DNA of 64,000 bases, from positions 9,109,001-9,173,000 of the forward strand of contig NZ_CP108529.1 of the NCBI RefSeq assembly GCF_036002945.1, written 5' to 3'. Below are positions 7,923 to 16,461 of this stretch, one piece after another. Numbering within the stretch: the first letter of the stretch is position 1; every line of letters starts with the position of its first letter. Both the position numbers and the translations under genes were made by a program. The notes under the pieces were generated by a model, which saw only the letters and a program-made list of their open reading frames with translations, was not told the origin of the DNA and did no database searches. The DNA comes from Streptomyces sp. NBC_01224 (GTDB lineage: Bacteria; Actinomycetota; Actinomycetes; Streptomycetales; Streptomycetaceae).

Positions 7923-7946
7923 ACATAACCGTAACGCTTGTTATGT
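7923..7946. promoter_or_regulatory. TetR operator candidate, copy A
   Basis: ACATAAC-N10-GTTATGT, perfect 7-bp arms, centred between the TetR start (7911) and the GNAT start (7960). The spacing and position fit the operator of the divergent TetR gene. The identical site occurs at 35337-35360. Confidence 0.7.
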
Positions 7947-7959
7947 GAATGGGGTCATC

Positions 7960-8511
7960 ATGTTTTCCCTTTCTTTGCGGGACAACGCCCGCCTCCGCCC
8001 GCTGGAGATATGGCATGCCGAGGAGTTCGCGGCCCACCTGGACCGGGCTCGCGAGCACATCCGGCCGTGGGTCGGGCCGGGGTTCGTCACCGACGACCTC
8101 GACGGGGCGCGGGCCACACTGCGCCGGTACGCCGAGCGTCAGGCCGCGGACGGCGGCCGCCTCTTCGGTATCTGGCTCGACGGAACGCTGGTCGGCGGCG
8201 TGATGTTCGTGGACTTCGACGCCGGCTTCGGTTCCTGCGAGATCGGCTGCTGGCTGGAGCCGGCCGTCGAGGGTCATGGCCTGGTCACAGAGGCGTGCCG
8301 CGCGCTGCTGGAGTGGGCGTTCGCCTCCCGGGGGATGCATCGCGCCGAGTGGCACTGCCGAGCCGACAACGAGCGCAGCTCTGCGGTGGCCCGGCGGCTC
8401 GGTATGACGCTCGAAGGCGTACGGCGCGAGTACTGGCCCTACGGCGGCACCCGTCACGACAAGCAGATGTGGGCGATCCTCGCCCCCGAATGGCGAAACC
8501 ATCACCAGTGA
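7960..8511 (+). CDS. GNAT family N-acetyltransferase, copy A
   Basis: 183 residues. RimJ/RimL-type GNAT: substrate-side N-terminal region LEIWHAEEFAAHLDRAREHI, core strand LVGGVMFVDFDAG, the acetyl-CoA loop region IGCWLEPAVEGHGLVTEACRALLEWAF, then RADNERSSAVARRLGMTLEGVRRE and a C-terminal WAILAPEW. It acetylates an amine, either a protein N-terminus or a small molecule; the substrate is unknown. It is divergent from and probably repressed by the adjacent TetR, which suggests an inducible detoxifying or resistance role. Confidence 0.88.
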   Translation: MFSLSLRDNARLRPLEIWHAEEFAAHLDRAREHIRPWVGPGFVTDDLDGARATLRRYAERQAADGGRLFGIWLDGTLVGGVMFVDFDAGFGSCEIGCWLEPAVEGHGLVTEACRALLEWAFASRGMHRAEWHCRADNERSSAVARRLGMTLEGVRREYWPYGGTRHDKQMWAILAPEWRNHHQ

Positions 8512-8572
8512 CCGGGATCCCCGCCACGCACCCACGGCGGTGGCTGTGGGCCAACGCGGTGGGTGCTCACTC

Positions 8573-8869
8573 ACGTGCAGCGGACTACGGAAGTCGTGGT
8601 CCAACATCTGACTGCGGCCGGGTGAGCAGGGCGGGTCCGACACCGCGCGGGCAGTGTGGGTGTGAACTGGGTGCGGACCTCGTCATGGTGGCAGATCAGC
8701 CGTGTCACAACACTTGGTCGAGTGGTTCCCGAACGTGGGCGGGATGGCGGTTCAGACTCTCGTCCGCCTCGACAGGACCGTCGAGCAGGACCGCGTGCCC
8801 GGGGCACCCCGACCTGAGCTGAATCGGATTTTGTAGCGACTCTGAAGCCAGGCGAGATCGCCTCGGCGG
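8573..8869. other. Non-coding stretch between GNAT and the IS630 relic
   Basis: About 300 bases without a convincing gene. Open frames here have no family resemblance and poor codon position bias. It is probably decayed DNA left of the IS630 relic. Confidence 0.4.
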
Positions 8870-9400
8870 ATGGGAGAACACAGGTCCGATGCCTGCACCG
8901 GCCGCACACGGCTGGACGGACGATCAGGTGTGGACCGTCGCCCGGGTACGCACACTGATCGGGCGAAAGTTCCACATCTCCTACAGCTTCTCCGGCGTCA
9001 CCCGGCTGCTGCACCGGATGGGCTACAGCGTGCAGATGCCCGCCCGGCCCGCCGCCGAACGCGACGAAGACGCGATTACTGCATGGCGGAAGGCGACCTG
9101 GCAGGAGGTAAAAACCTCCGGACGGCGACCGGCGCGTTCATCTGCTTCGAGGATGAATCGGGCGTAACCGGTCGGCCGCCCAAGGGCCGCACCTGGGGCC
9201 AGCGCGGGATCACCCCGACGGTGCGTGTGCCCGGGTGCAGCCGTGGCCGCCTCTCGGTGGCCGGGCTGCTGTGCATCAGGCCGGGCCTGCCCACCCGCCT
9301 GTGCCGACACGCCGGCCGCAAGGGCGAGTGCCGCTCGCTGAGCGAGATGGACTACATCCGCCTGCTCGACGGCGCCCACCGGGACTGCGCCAGGTCCAGT
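8870..9400 (+). pseudogene. IS630 family transposase relic
   Basis: Two frames join to give an IS630 transposase lacking both ends. The first (8880-9110) reads AAHGWTDDQVWTVARVRTLIG ... GVTRLLHRMGYSVQMPARP ... ITAWRKATWQEVK, the helix-turn-helix region. After a frameshift near 9110 comes GAFICFEDESG with the first catalytic Asp, then RTWGQRGITPTVRVPG and LSVAGLLCIRPG. It stops within YIRLLDGAHRD, before the second Asp. It is dead. Confidence 0.8.
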
Positions 9401-9470
9401 ACCAGCCCGACCTTATTGACGGATGCCTTGCCGGCACTGGACTCACCCTGACGACACCACGCCTACGAGC

Positions 9471-11930
9471 TCAGTGACCGCCGACCTCGATCACGTAGTC
9501 GCGCCGCGCTGTCGGCAGACCGGAGCTCTGGTACGCCGTGACCGTGAACGGCGCCGCTCCCGCCCTGACCGGTGTCCCCACGATTCCGCCGGTGTCCGCA
9601 TTGAGCACGAGGCCCGCGGGCAAGGTCCCCGAGGTCACCGCGTAGCGCGTGGTCGCCGGCGTGTTGGTCTTCACGGTCGCCTCGTACAGGGCTCCCTTGG
9701 CTGCCGCGGGCAGCGGTCCGGCGTCGAGCTCCGGGGTCGGGGCGACGACGGCCTGGGGGGCGCCGACCGGCTTGCCGTCGGCGTCCAGCTCCTGCAGGGA
9801 CCAGCGCTTGCCCGGCTCGACCGCGCTCAGGTGCCAGTTCGTCTTCAGGTCGCGGAACCGCGCCTGCTGCTCCGCGGTGAACGCGCCCAGGTTGCGTGCC
9901 GTCTCCCATTGCTGAATGGCGTCGAGCAGCCGCGTGGTGTTCTCGCCGCCCGATTCGAGGCGGGAGACCGAGCTCTGGAAACCCGTCCCGGCGTTCAGGC
10001 CTGCGCCTCGGGCCAGCTTCCACTCCATGGTGAGCAGACTGTCCGAGCCGTTGAGGCTGATCCAGCCGAGCATGCCGGGGAGGTAGTTCGCCTGGAGGTA
10101 CTTGTTGTTGGCGAACACCTGCTCCATCGAGGTGCTGCCGACCTCACCCCAGCTGGCCCGGGTCAGCGCGTCCCAGGTGTTCGAGGTCATCCGGCTGGTC
10201 TCGGAGATGAATCCGTCCTTGGCATCGATGCGCCGGAACGTCTTGTTCACCAGGTGCGCCATGCCGTAGGCGCCCCAGCCGGACTCCGATGCCGACTCCA
10301 GGCCGTCCCACGACATACCGGTGATGCCGGTGGTGTTCCAGGCGGTGGTCAGCCGGTCGCTGATCTCGTCGAGGACGGCATGGCCGCCGATCGCGCCGCC
10401 GTAGCTGTTGGCCATGACCCGGGCGGTGTGGTCGCCCTCAGGGTGTGCGACCGCGACCGATCCCCATCGCGCGCGCTGCACGCCGGTCAGCTTCCACTCC
10501 TTCCCCACCTGCTCGGCCGCTCCGTAGCTGACGAACTCGTCCCCGATGCGCAGGAGGCTGTAGCTGGGTCCCGCGGCGAGCAGCGCGCCGTCGTCCAGGT
10601 ACACGGTGGTGTCGTCCGCCGTCAGTGGACGGGTGAGCAAGGCGGTGCCTCCCATCGCGAGCCGGTCGTCGGCGGGCGGCTTGAGGTAGGCGTCCCGCGG
10701 GAACCAGGCCCAGTTGTAGGGCTCGTCGCCGGTGCTGATGAAGTCCGACAGAGTGTGTACGCCGAGCTGTACACCGTTCGCCCGGGCGCTGTCCACGGCC
10801 GCCGCGGCCCCGGCGTCGCTGCCGCCCAGGCTGGAGTCGAACTGGTAGTGGCCGCTGGACTTCCATGGGCCGTAGCTGCTGGTGAGTGAGTAGATGCGGT
10901 TCATACCGGCCGCCTTGGCGAACCGGGCCGCCGCCGGAATGTTGCCGGTCTCCAGGTCGCCGAGCACCAGCCATGACTGGCTGCTCGCCTGGGAGGCCTT
11001 CTGCCACTGCCCGCTCAGCTTCGGGTAGGGCAGCTTCTCACCCTTCGCGATGTTGGACAGGATCGTCGGCGTCGCCTCGGGCGAGGCTCCGAAGAGTGCG
11101 ATCTTGGAACCGGCGATCCTGCCGTCGCGGCCGGGCAGCGGTCCGACCGGGATCGGATAGCCGCGTACCTTGCGGTGGCGTTCCTTGGTGTAGTCGAAGG
11201 TGAAGGCGCGCAGTACGGAACCCCAGGGGGTCGCGCCTGCCGCGCTCCATTCCTCCAGGGAGCCCACGCTCACGTGGTCCGGATCGTGGTTGACCTCGTT
11301 CTCCCAGCCCATGTCCTGGTCCTCCTGCGGCCAGGCGCCCTCGGTACGGTCGGTCAGCGGTCGGAGCCCGATGGCGAAATCGTCGTCGCGGACCACGCCC
11401 ACCGATGTACCGACCGTCTGGGAGATCGATGTGGCCAGTGGACCCCAGAGCAGGGTCTGCACATCGACGCCCTTCGGCACGTCGACGGCGACCGCTTCGA
11501 ACGTGGTGTAGCCCCCGCGACTGCTGACCAGCTTCACCTGGATCTTCCAGTGCGCGGCCTTGTTCCGGAACGTGAGCATCTGGCCACCGGGTCCGGAACG
11601 GTCAACCGTGGTCGGCCTCTGCTGCTTGCCGTCGACGACCAGGCTGACCAGGGACGCCGCATGACCGGGCGCGAGGTGGTCGACCCCGGTCCTGACGTCC
11701 TCCAGACCCACGACCGTCCCTGTCCTGTCGAGCTCCAGCTCCAGATAGCCGGCCTGGATCTCGATCGACGGAGTCGTTCCGCCAGGTCGTGCTTGCGCCG
11801 GCTGTGCGCCGACCGCGGGCAGAATGCCGGCGGTCAGCACCGCGAACGCCAGGGCACCGGCCGTCCGCCGACGCCGTTCGGGCCTCCTCCGAGGGGGCTG
11901 GGATCCGACTATGAGTTCTGAGAACCGCAT
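9471..11930 (-). CDS. Secreted putative glycoside hydrolase with Ig-like C-terminal domain
   Basis: 819 residues from the ATG at 11930 (MRFSELIVG), preceded by an AGGAGC site; an upstream in-frame start at 12002 is less likely. A signal peptide ends near AQPAQA (about residue 45). The body is a beta-rich N-terminal domain followed by a region that looks like a TIM barrel of the GH36/clan-D kind (MNRIYSLTSSYGPW, VQLGVHTLSDFIST, TGITGMSWDGLES with a candidate catalytic Asp, DGFISETSRMTSNTWDAL). The last 80 residues resemble a putative-Ig (He_PIG) domain (ATTRYAVTSGTLPAGL...GTPVRAG). It lies just downstream of the ABC importer genes, so it probably releases the transported sugar outside the cell. 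I cannot assign a CAZy family. Confidence 0.65.
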   Translation of the reverse strand: MRFSELIVGSQPPRRRPERRRRTAGALAFAVLTAGILPAVGAQPAQARPGGTTPSIEIQAGYLELELDRTGTVVGLEDVRTGVDHLAPGHAASLVSLVVDGKQQRPTTVDRSGPGGQMLTFRNKAAHWKIQVKLVSSRGGYTTFEAVAVDVPKGVDVQTLLWGPLATSISQTVGTSVGVVRDDDFAIGLRPLTDRTEGAWPQEDQDMGWENEVNHDPDHVSVGSLEEWSAAGATPWGSVLRAFTFDYTKERHRKVRGYPIPVGPLPGRDGRIAGSKIALFGASPEATPTILSNIAKGEKLPYPKLSGQWQKASQASSQSWLVLGDLETGNIPAAARFAKAAGMNRIYSLTSSYGPWKSSGHYQFDSSLGGSDAGAAAAVDSARANGVQLGVHTLSDFISTGDEPYNWAWFPRDAYLKPPADDRLAMGGTALLTRPLTADDTTVYLDDGALLAAGPSYSLLRIGDEFVSYGAAEQVGKEWKLTGVQRARWGSVAVAHPEGDHTARVMANSYGGAIGGHAVLDEISDRLTTAWNTTGITGMSWDGLESASESGWGAYGMAHLVNKTFRRIDAKDGFISETSRMTSNTWDALTRASWGEVGSTSMEQVFANNKYLQANYLPGMLGWISLNGSDSLLTMEWKLARGAGLNAGTGFQSSVSRLESGGENTTRLLDAIQQWETARNLGAFTAEQQARFRDLKTNWHLSAVEPGKRWSLQELDADGKPVGAPQAVVAPTPELDAGPLPAAAKGALYEATVKTNTPATTRYAVTSGTLPAGLVLNADTGGIVGTPVRAGAAPFTVTAYQSSGLPTARRDYVIEVGGH

Positions 11931-11985
11931 GATGTTGCTCCTGTCACCTCTCGACGGAAACTGCTGCACCGGCCGCTCGTGCCGG

Positions 11986-12813
11986 TCATCCCTTCGTGGC
12001 ACCCCCTGTCAGACCACGGACGAACTGCTTCTGGAAGGCGAGATAGAAGGCCAGGACGGGCAGTGTGGCCAACAGCATGAAGGCGAACACCGCCCCGAAG
12101 TCCTGCTGGTAGGGGCCGATGGAGCGGAAGATCCCGACCGTCACGGTGTTCCCGGCTCCCGGGCCCAGGACGAGCAGTGGAGTCAGGAAGTCGTTCCAGA
12201 CCCATACCCCGAGGAAGATCAGCACGCTGGCCGACGCGGGCCGCAGCAGCGGGAAGACGACCTGCCAGAAGATCCGGAAGCGGCCGGCACCGTCGACCGC
12301 CGCGGCCTCTTCGAGTTCGCGCGGGATCGAGCGGATGAAGCCCATGAAGACGAACACGGCGAACGGCAGGTAGTACCCGACGTCGACCAGCACGGCGCCC
12401 GGCATCGAGTGCAACAGGCCGATGGCGTCGAGGATCCGCGTGATCGGAAGCATGATCACCGCGGGCGGGATCATCAGGCCGGACAGCATGACGCCGAGGA
12501 CGACACGGCTCCACCAGCGGCCCGACCGCACGAGATGGTACGCGGACATCGCGGCCAGCACGGTGGTGATGAGGATCGACGCCGCGGTCAGGGTGACGGA
12601 GTTGACGAGGCCGTACCAGAACAGCCCGTCCGGCCGGCTCAGTACGTGTTCGAGGTTGTCGAGCGTCGGCGGAAGCGGGAGCGCCAACGGCGATGTCACG
12701 ACCTCGGAGCTGGGTTTGAAGACGTTGACCAGCGCCACGTAGAGCGGCATGCAGAAGACGGCCGCCACGCCGGTGGCCAACAGCGGCCGCATCCACGGCA
12801 TTCGGGAGTTCAC
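11986..12813 (-). CDS. Sugar ABC transporter permease (MalG type)
   Basis: 275 residues from a GTG at 12813 that overlaps the stop of the preceding permease gene by 4 bp (GTGA). Six membrane segments; the EAA loop ELEEAAAVDGAGRFRIFWQVV is the ATPase contact, and WVWNDFLTPLLVL is typical of MalG-type CUT1 permeases. It works with the permease at 12810-13808 and the lipoprotein at 13805-15088. No ATPase gene is in the locus; Streptomyces CUT1 systems usually share MsiK. Confidence 0.9.
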   Translation of the reverse strand: MNSRMPWMRPLLATGVAAVFCMPLYVALVNVFKPSSEVVTSPLALPLPPTLDNLEHVLSRPDGLFWYGLVNSVTLTAASILITTVLAAMSAYHLVRSGRWWSRVVLGVMLSGLMIPPAVIMLPITRILDAIGLLHSMPGAVLVDVGYYLPFAVFVFMGFIRSIPRELEEAAAVDGAGRFRIFWQVVFPLLRPASASVLIFLGVWVWNDFLTPLLVLGPGAGNTVTVGIFRSIGPYQQDFGAVFAFMLLATLPVLAFYLAFQKQFVRGLTGGATKG

Positions 12814-13808
12814 AGATTCACCTCTCGTCGTTGCAGGAGCCTGAGCACGGTCACGCTCGCTACCGAGACGACGACGAGCATGATCCCGGCCATCGCGGAC
12901 GCCACTCCCGGACGTTGCTCGGAGAAGGCGGTGCGGATCACCGCGAAGGCCACGGTGGCCGTGCCGTCGGTGCCGGGGCCGCCGTTGGTGAGCACGGCGA
13001 TCTGGTCGTAGACCTTGAACGAGCTGATCATCAGCATCACGGTGTTGATCGTCAGCGCGGGCGCGAGCAGCGGCCAGGTGATCGCGCGGAACTGCTGCCA
13101 GGGGCCGGCGCCGTCGAGGCTCGCGGCCTCGTCGAGCTCGGCGGGGATCCCCGCGAGCCCGGCGAGGTAGACCACGACGGCGAAGCCGAGCAGCTGCCAG
13201 ACCATGATCCCGGAGACGGAGTAGATCGCGTACGAGGGATCCGTGAGCCAGCCCGGCGGGTGCTCGACCCCCAGCGAGACGAGCGCGCTGTTCAGCAGGC
13301 CGTCGTCCGCCAGGATCGAACGCCCGATCACCGACACCACCACAGCGGAGAGGATCACCGGTGTGAAGTAGACGCTGCGGAGCAGGCTGTAGAGCCGGCC
13401 CGGCCGGCGCAGCAGCAGGGCGATCGCGAGACCGAGCAGGTTCGTCAGCACCACCACGATCACCGTGATCACCACGGTGTTCCACAGGGAGTGCCGGAAC
13501 TCCTCGTTCCCGAGGAGGAATCCGTAGTTGTCCAGGCCTACGAACGAGGTGTCCGGGCGCGTGGCGCGCTCATCGGTCATCCCGGTGTAGAGGGTCCACA
13601 GGATGGGCGCCAGGACCATCGCGGTGAAGATCGTGAGGGTCGGCAGGACGAAGACGGCGCCGGTTCCCGCTGACGACCACGTCCAGGTGCGGCGCCGGTG
13701 CGGCCCACCCGCGCGCCCGGACGGGGCCGAAGTGGCCGGCGGCCGGACGGGCCGCGGTATTCCTCCGGCGGCGTCGGTCCCCGTCCGGGCGGGCGAGGGG
13801 TGTGTCAC
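12810..13808 (-). CDS. Sugar ABC transporter permease (MalF type)
   Basis: 332 residues from a GTG at 13808, overlapping the stop of the binding-protein gene by 4 bp. The N-terminal 45 residues are Pro/Arg-rich and cytoplasmic. Six membrane segments follow, with the large loop of MalF-type proteins and the EAA motif ELDEAASLDGAGPWQQFRAITWPLL. NGGPGTDGTATVAFAVI before the last segment is characteristic. The tight overlaps show translational coupling of the three importer genes. Confidence 0.9.
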   Translation of the reverse strand: MTHPSPARTGTDAAGGIPRPVRPPATSAPSGRAGGPHRRRTWTWSSAGTGAVFVLPTLTIFTAMVLAPILWTLYTGMTDERATRPDTSFVGLDNYGFLLGNEEFRHSLWNTVVITVIVVVLTNLLGLAIALLLRRPGRLYSLLRSVYFTPVILSAVVVSVIGRSILADDGLLNSALVSLGVEHPPGWLTDPSYAIYSVSGIMVWQLLGFAVVVYLAGLAGIPAELDEAASLDGAGPWQQFRAITWPLLAPALTINTVMLMISSFKVYDQIAVLTNGGPGTDGTATVAFAVIRTAFSEQRPGVASAMAGIMLVVVSVASVTVLRLLQRREVNL

Positions 13809-15088
13809 TTCGAGAGCTCCTTGAACTTCGTGTTCAGCGTCGCGACGAACTTGTCCACGTCCGCACGGCCGTTGAGGAGATCGTTCAGTGCCGCGTCGAC
13901 CTTGGGTATGAAGCCCGACGGCAGGGCCGGGACACCGCTCTCGTTTCCGAAGCTCGGCGTCACGGTTCCACCGGCCTGGGCCTTCTCGTAGAGATCGAGG
14001 GTGGTGTTGTACAGCGGCGGCAGGCCGGCCGGCGGCTTGTAGCCCTTGAGCGCGACGAACAGGCCGTCGTACCGCGCCCCGCCATCGGCGTTCAGCTTCG
14101 AGAACTCGACGGCCCACTGCTTGGCCTTCGCGACGTCGGAGGCCTTGGCGCTCACCGACAGACCACCGCCGGTGTAAACGGGCAGGACGAGCGAGCCGTC
14201 CTGCGTGGGCATGGGGAAGGCGCCGAACTCCTTCTGCTGCGCCTTGTCCGGGGACGCCGGGAACCACGAGCCCATCGGGTACATGGCGCCCTTGCCCTTG
14301 AAGAAGGCTTCCTGCGCCTGTGCGTAGGTGGCCGACAGGTTGTCGACGTTCTCCTTGCCCGCCAGTGCCTTCATCTTGGTCGCCGCGTTGACGAAAAGCG
14401 GGTCGCTGAAGTCGGTCTTGCCCGCGGTCAGCTTGTCGAGCCACTTTGGGTCCTTGGCGTAGACCTCGTCGGCCACCAGCTGGGCGAAGGTCCATCGCGG
14501 GCCGAGGCCGTCCGGTGCACCGCCGCCGATGACGAACGGCTTGATCCGCGCCGCCTTCAGCTTGTCGACCGCGGCGAGCAGGTCGTCCCACTTCTTCGGA
14601 GGAGTGGTGATGCCCGCCTTCTCGAAGTCCGCCTTGCGGTAGTAGATCTGCCAGGTCTGCGAGTTGGTGGGCAGCTGGTAGATCTTGCCGTTGAAGCTGT
14701 TCGCGGTCGGGCTGGTCCAGTCCGCCAGTTCCTTCTCGCTGAACGGGGCGAGCTTGCCGCCCTCCGCCAGTCCGGCGGGATCGATCGCGACCATGATGTC
14801 GGGCAGTGCGCCGGTCGAGTCGAGCTGGCGGGTGTACTCGTTGCGCTGTTCGGCGCTCGGCGCGACGAGTTTCTTGATCTTCACCCCCGGCACCTTGGCG
14901 CTGGTCCGGGCGATGATGTCGTCCCAGTAGGAGGCGGTGAGGTTGGGGGTCTCGAAGGTGAGCAGGCTCAACGTCACGTCATCGCCCGAACCACTCCCAC
15001 CTCCGTTCCCGCCGCCGACGGCACAGCCGGTCAGCGCGACCAGGCCCAACGACACCGCTACCGCACCCCAGTTGGCCCGCTTGCTCAT
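13805..15088 (-). CDS. Sugar-binding lipoprotein of an ABC importer
   Basis: 427 residues from the ATG at 15088 (MSKRANWG), with AAGGAGGG 6 bp upstream. The lipobox LTGC sits at about residue 22, followed by a Gly/Ser linker, so the mature protein is lipid-anchored. The rest is a family-1 solute-binding protein (SBP_bac_1): MVAIDPAGLAEGGKLAPFSE, YQLPTNSQTWQIYYRKADFEKAGI, and a C-terminal helix ending KFKELSK. It is the first gene of the importer operon, divergent from the ROK regulator. Confidence 0.92.
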   Translation of the reverse strand: MSKRANWGAVAVSLGLVALTGCAVGGGNGGGSGSGDDVTLSLLTFETPNLTASYWDDIIARTSAKVPGVKIKKLVAPSAEQRNEYTRQLDSTGALPDIMVAIDPAGLAEGGKLAPFSEKELADWTSPTANSFNGKIYQLPTNSQTWQIYYRKADFEKAGITTPPKKWDDLLAAVDKLKAARIKPFVIGGGAPDGLGPRWTFAQLVADEVYAKDPKWLDKLTAGKTDFSDPLFVNAATKMKALAGKENVDNLSATYAQAQEAFFKGKGAMYPMGSWFPASPDKAQQKEFGAFPMPTQDGSLVLPVYTGGGLSVSAKASDVAKAKQWAVEFSKLNADGGARYDGLFVALKGYKPPAGLPPLYNTTLDLYEKAQAGGTVTPSFGNESGVPALPSGFIPKVDAALNDLLNGRADVDKFVATLNTKFKELSK

Positions 15089-15136
15089 GAGGCCCTCCTT
15101 GCTGGTCGAACCCACCGGGGGAGGTCGCTCGGCCAG

Positions 15137-15191
15137 AATTTAGATAAGTAAGTTTCTTGTCAATATTGCTGTTGCGGCGTCAATTTAGATA
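15137..15191. promoter_or_regulatory. Direct repeats in the ROK/importer intergenic region
   Basis: AATTTAGATA occurs twice in the same orientation, at 15137-15146 and 15182-15191, 45 bp apart start to start. It lies in an AT-rich island within otherwise GC-rich DNA between the importer operon and the ROK gene. One copy lies near each start. They are good candidates for the ROK-binding sites or for the promoter elements of the two divergent units. Confidence 0.6.
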
Positions 15192-15201
15192 CCGTGCCGC
15201 C

Positions 15202-16422
15202 GTGAGTCAAGACATTGGTGAAACCCGGGGCAGCACGGCACCCGCAGGCCGTGCGGGCGATGCCCACCTCCTGCGCAGGCTCAATCTCTCGGCCACGGTG
15301 CGGGCCTTCCTCGACGCCCCGTCACTGACGGTCAGCGACGTGCGTGCGATCGTCGGAGTCTCCCGCCCCACCGCCGAGGACCTGGTGGCGACGCTGCTGG
15401 ACGAGGGCTTCGTCCGTGAGGCACTCGACCGTCCGAACGGCGAGCGGTCGGCGGGGCGGCCGGCCCGGCGCTACGAGGTCGTGGCCGAGGACTTCGCCGT
15501 CGTCGGAGTCGACATCGGCGCCCACAAGGTGGCCGTGGTCGTCTGCGACCTGCGCGGAAACGTCCTGGCGGTACGCAGACGCAGCGTCGACTCCCGAGTC
15601 GGGCCGGCCGGGCGCATCGGGGCGGCGGCGCGTCTGGTCGAGGTGACCCTCCGGCAGACCGGGACGAGCGCGGAACACGTCCGCTCGGTGGCCTGCGGCA
15701 TCACCGGTGTGGGCGCCAACGGCTCGGAGGTCATGGACATCCGCACCGTTCCCGCGGGCCAGGACCTGGACGTCTACTCACTCCCGGGTTTCGACCGGAT
15801 CGACGTGGTGTCGGAGGTGTCGGAGCGCTTCAAGCGGGACGTTGTGGTCTCCAACGACATCCACCTCGCGGCGGTGGCCGAGCAGTGGCAGGGCGGCGCC
15901 GGGGCACGCGACCTCGTCTACATGCACGCCGGCCGCCGCCTCGGGGCCGCGATCGTCATCAACGGGCAGATCCACAACGGGCGGCATGGCCTGGCGGCGT
16001 CCGTCGGTTCCATGAAGATCCTGGGGTGGGCCGAAGCGATGGCGCAGCTCGACCGCGAGAGCCGCGAGCTCGCGGGCTCGGCCGCCGAGGAGTCCACCAG
16101 CGGCAACGTCCGGGCCCTCTTCGAAGCGGCCGCGAACGGCGACCGCACCGCGGTGCGCACCGTCGACCGCGTCGCCGAGGCCCTCGCCCTGGGCGCCTCC
16201 GTCCTGGTCCACGCCGTTGACCCCGATCTCGTCGTGCTCGGCGGCGGCCTGTCCCGCGCGGGGGACGTGCTCGCCGGTCCCTTCGAGCGGCACTTGGCCG
16301 CTACCTCCCTCAACAACCCGGAGTTCCGTGTGTCCCTGCTCGGCGACGAGTCCGTCGCCCTCGGCGCCGCCCGGCTGGCGCTCGACGACCTCAAGGAACG
16401 CCTGCTCGCAGTGCAGGCCTGA
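15202..16422 (+). CDS. ROK family transcriptional regulator
   Basis: 406 residues from the GTG at 15202. The winged-helix N-terminus is SLTVSDVRAIVGVSRPTAEDLVATLLDEGFV. The ROK sugar-kinase-like domain follows: VVGVDIGAHKVAVVVCDLRG (phosphate loop), GITGVGANG, VSNDIHLAAVAEQW, GRRLGAAIVINGQIHNGRHG and LVVLGGGLSRAGDVL. The usual Cys-rich zinc motif of ROK proteins (GHxxxxxxGxxCxCGxxGCxE) is missing, as in a number of Streptomyces ROK regulators. It probably senses a galactoside-derived sugar and represses the divergent importer and the alpha-galactosidase downstream. Confidence 0.88.
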   Translation: MSQDIGETRGSTAPAGRAGDAHLLRRLNLSATVRAFLDAPSLTVSDVRAIVGVSRPTAEDLVATLLDEGFVREALDRPNGERSAGRPARRYEVVAEDFAVVGVDIGAHKVAVVVCDLRGNVLAVRRRSVDSRVGPAGRIGAAARLVEVTLRQTGTSAEHVRSVACGITGVGANGSEVMDIRTVPAGQDLDVYSLPGFDRIDVVSEVSERFKRDVVVSNDIHLAAVAEQWQGGAGARDLVYMHAGRRLGAAIVINGQIHNGRHGLAASVGSMKILGWAEAMAQLDRESRELAGSAAEESTSGNVRALFEAAANGDRTAVRTVDRVAEALALGASVLVHAVDPDLVVLGGGLSRAGDVLAGPFERHLAATSLNNPEFRVSLLGDESVALGAARLALDDLKERLLAVQA

Positions 16423-16461
16423 TCCCCCCACCCCCCTCTCACCGCACCAGGGAGTCACCGA

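Larger units (their letters stand above)
7268..8572. repeat. 1,305-bp duplicated segment (TetR/GNAT), copy A
   Basis: The segment from AACTCTTCCGAGA to GCTCACTC is repeated in inverted orientation at 34711-36015 with the same length. It contains the divergent TetR and GNAT genes and their shared operator. The flanks differ completely: an amidohydrolase relic and an IS630 relic here, IS701 and IS4 relics at the other copy. No insertion-sequence ends are obvious at the borders. Confidence 0.85.
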
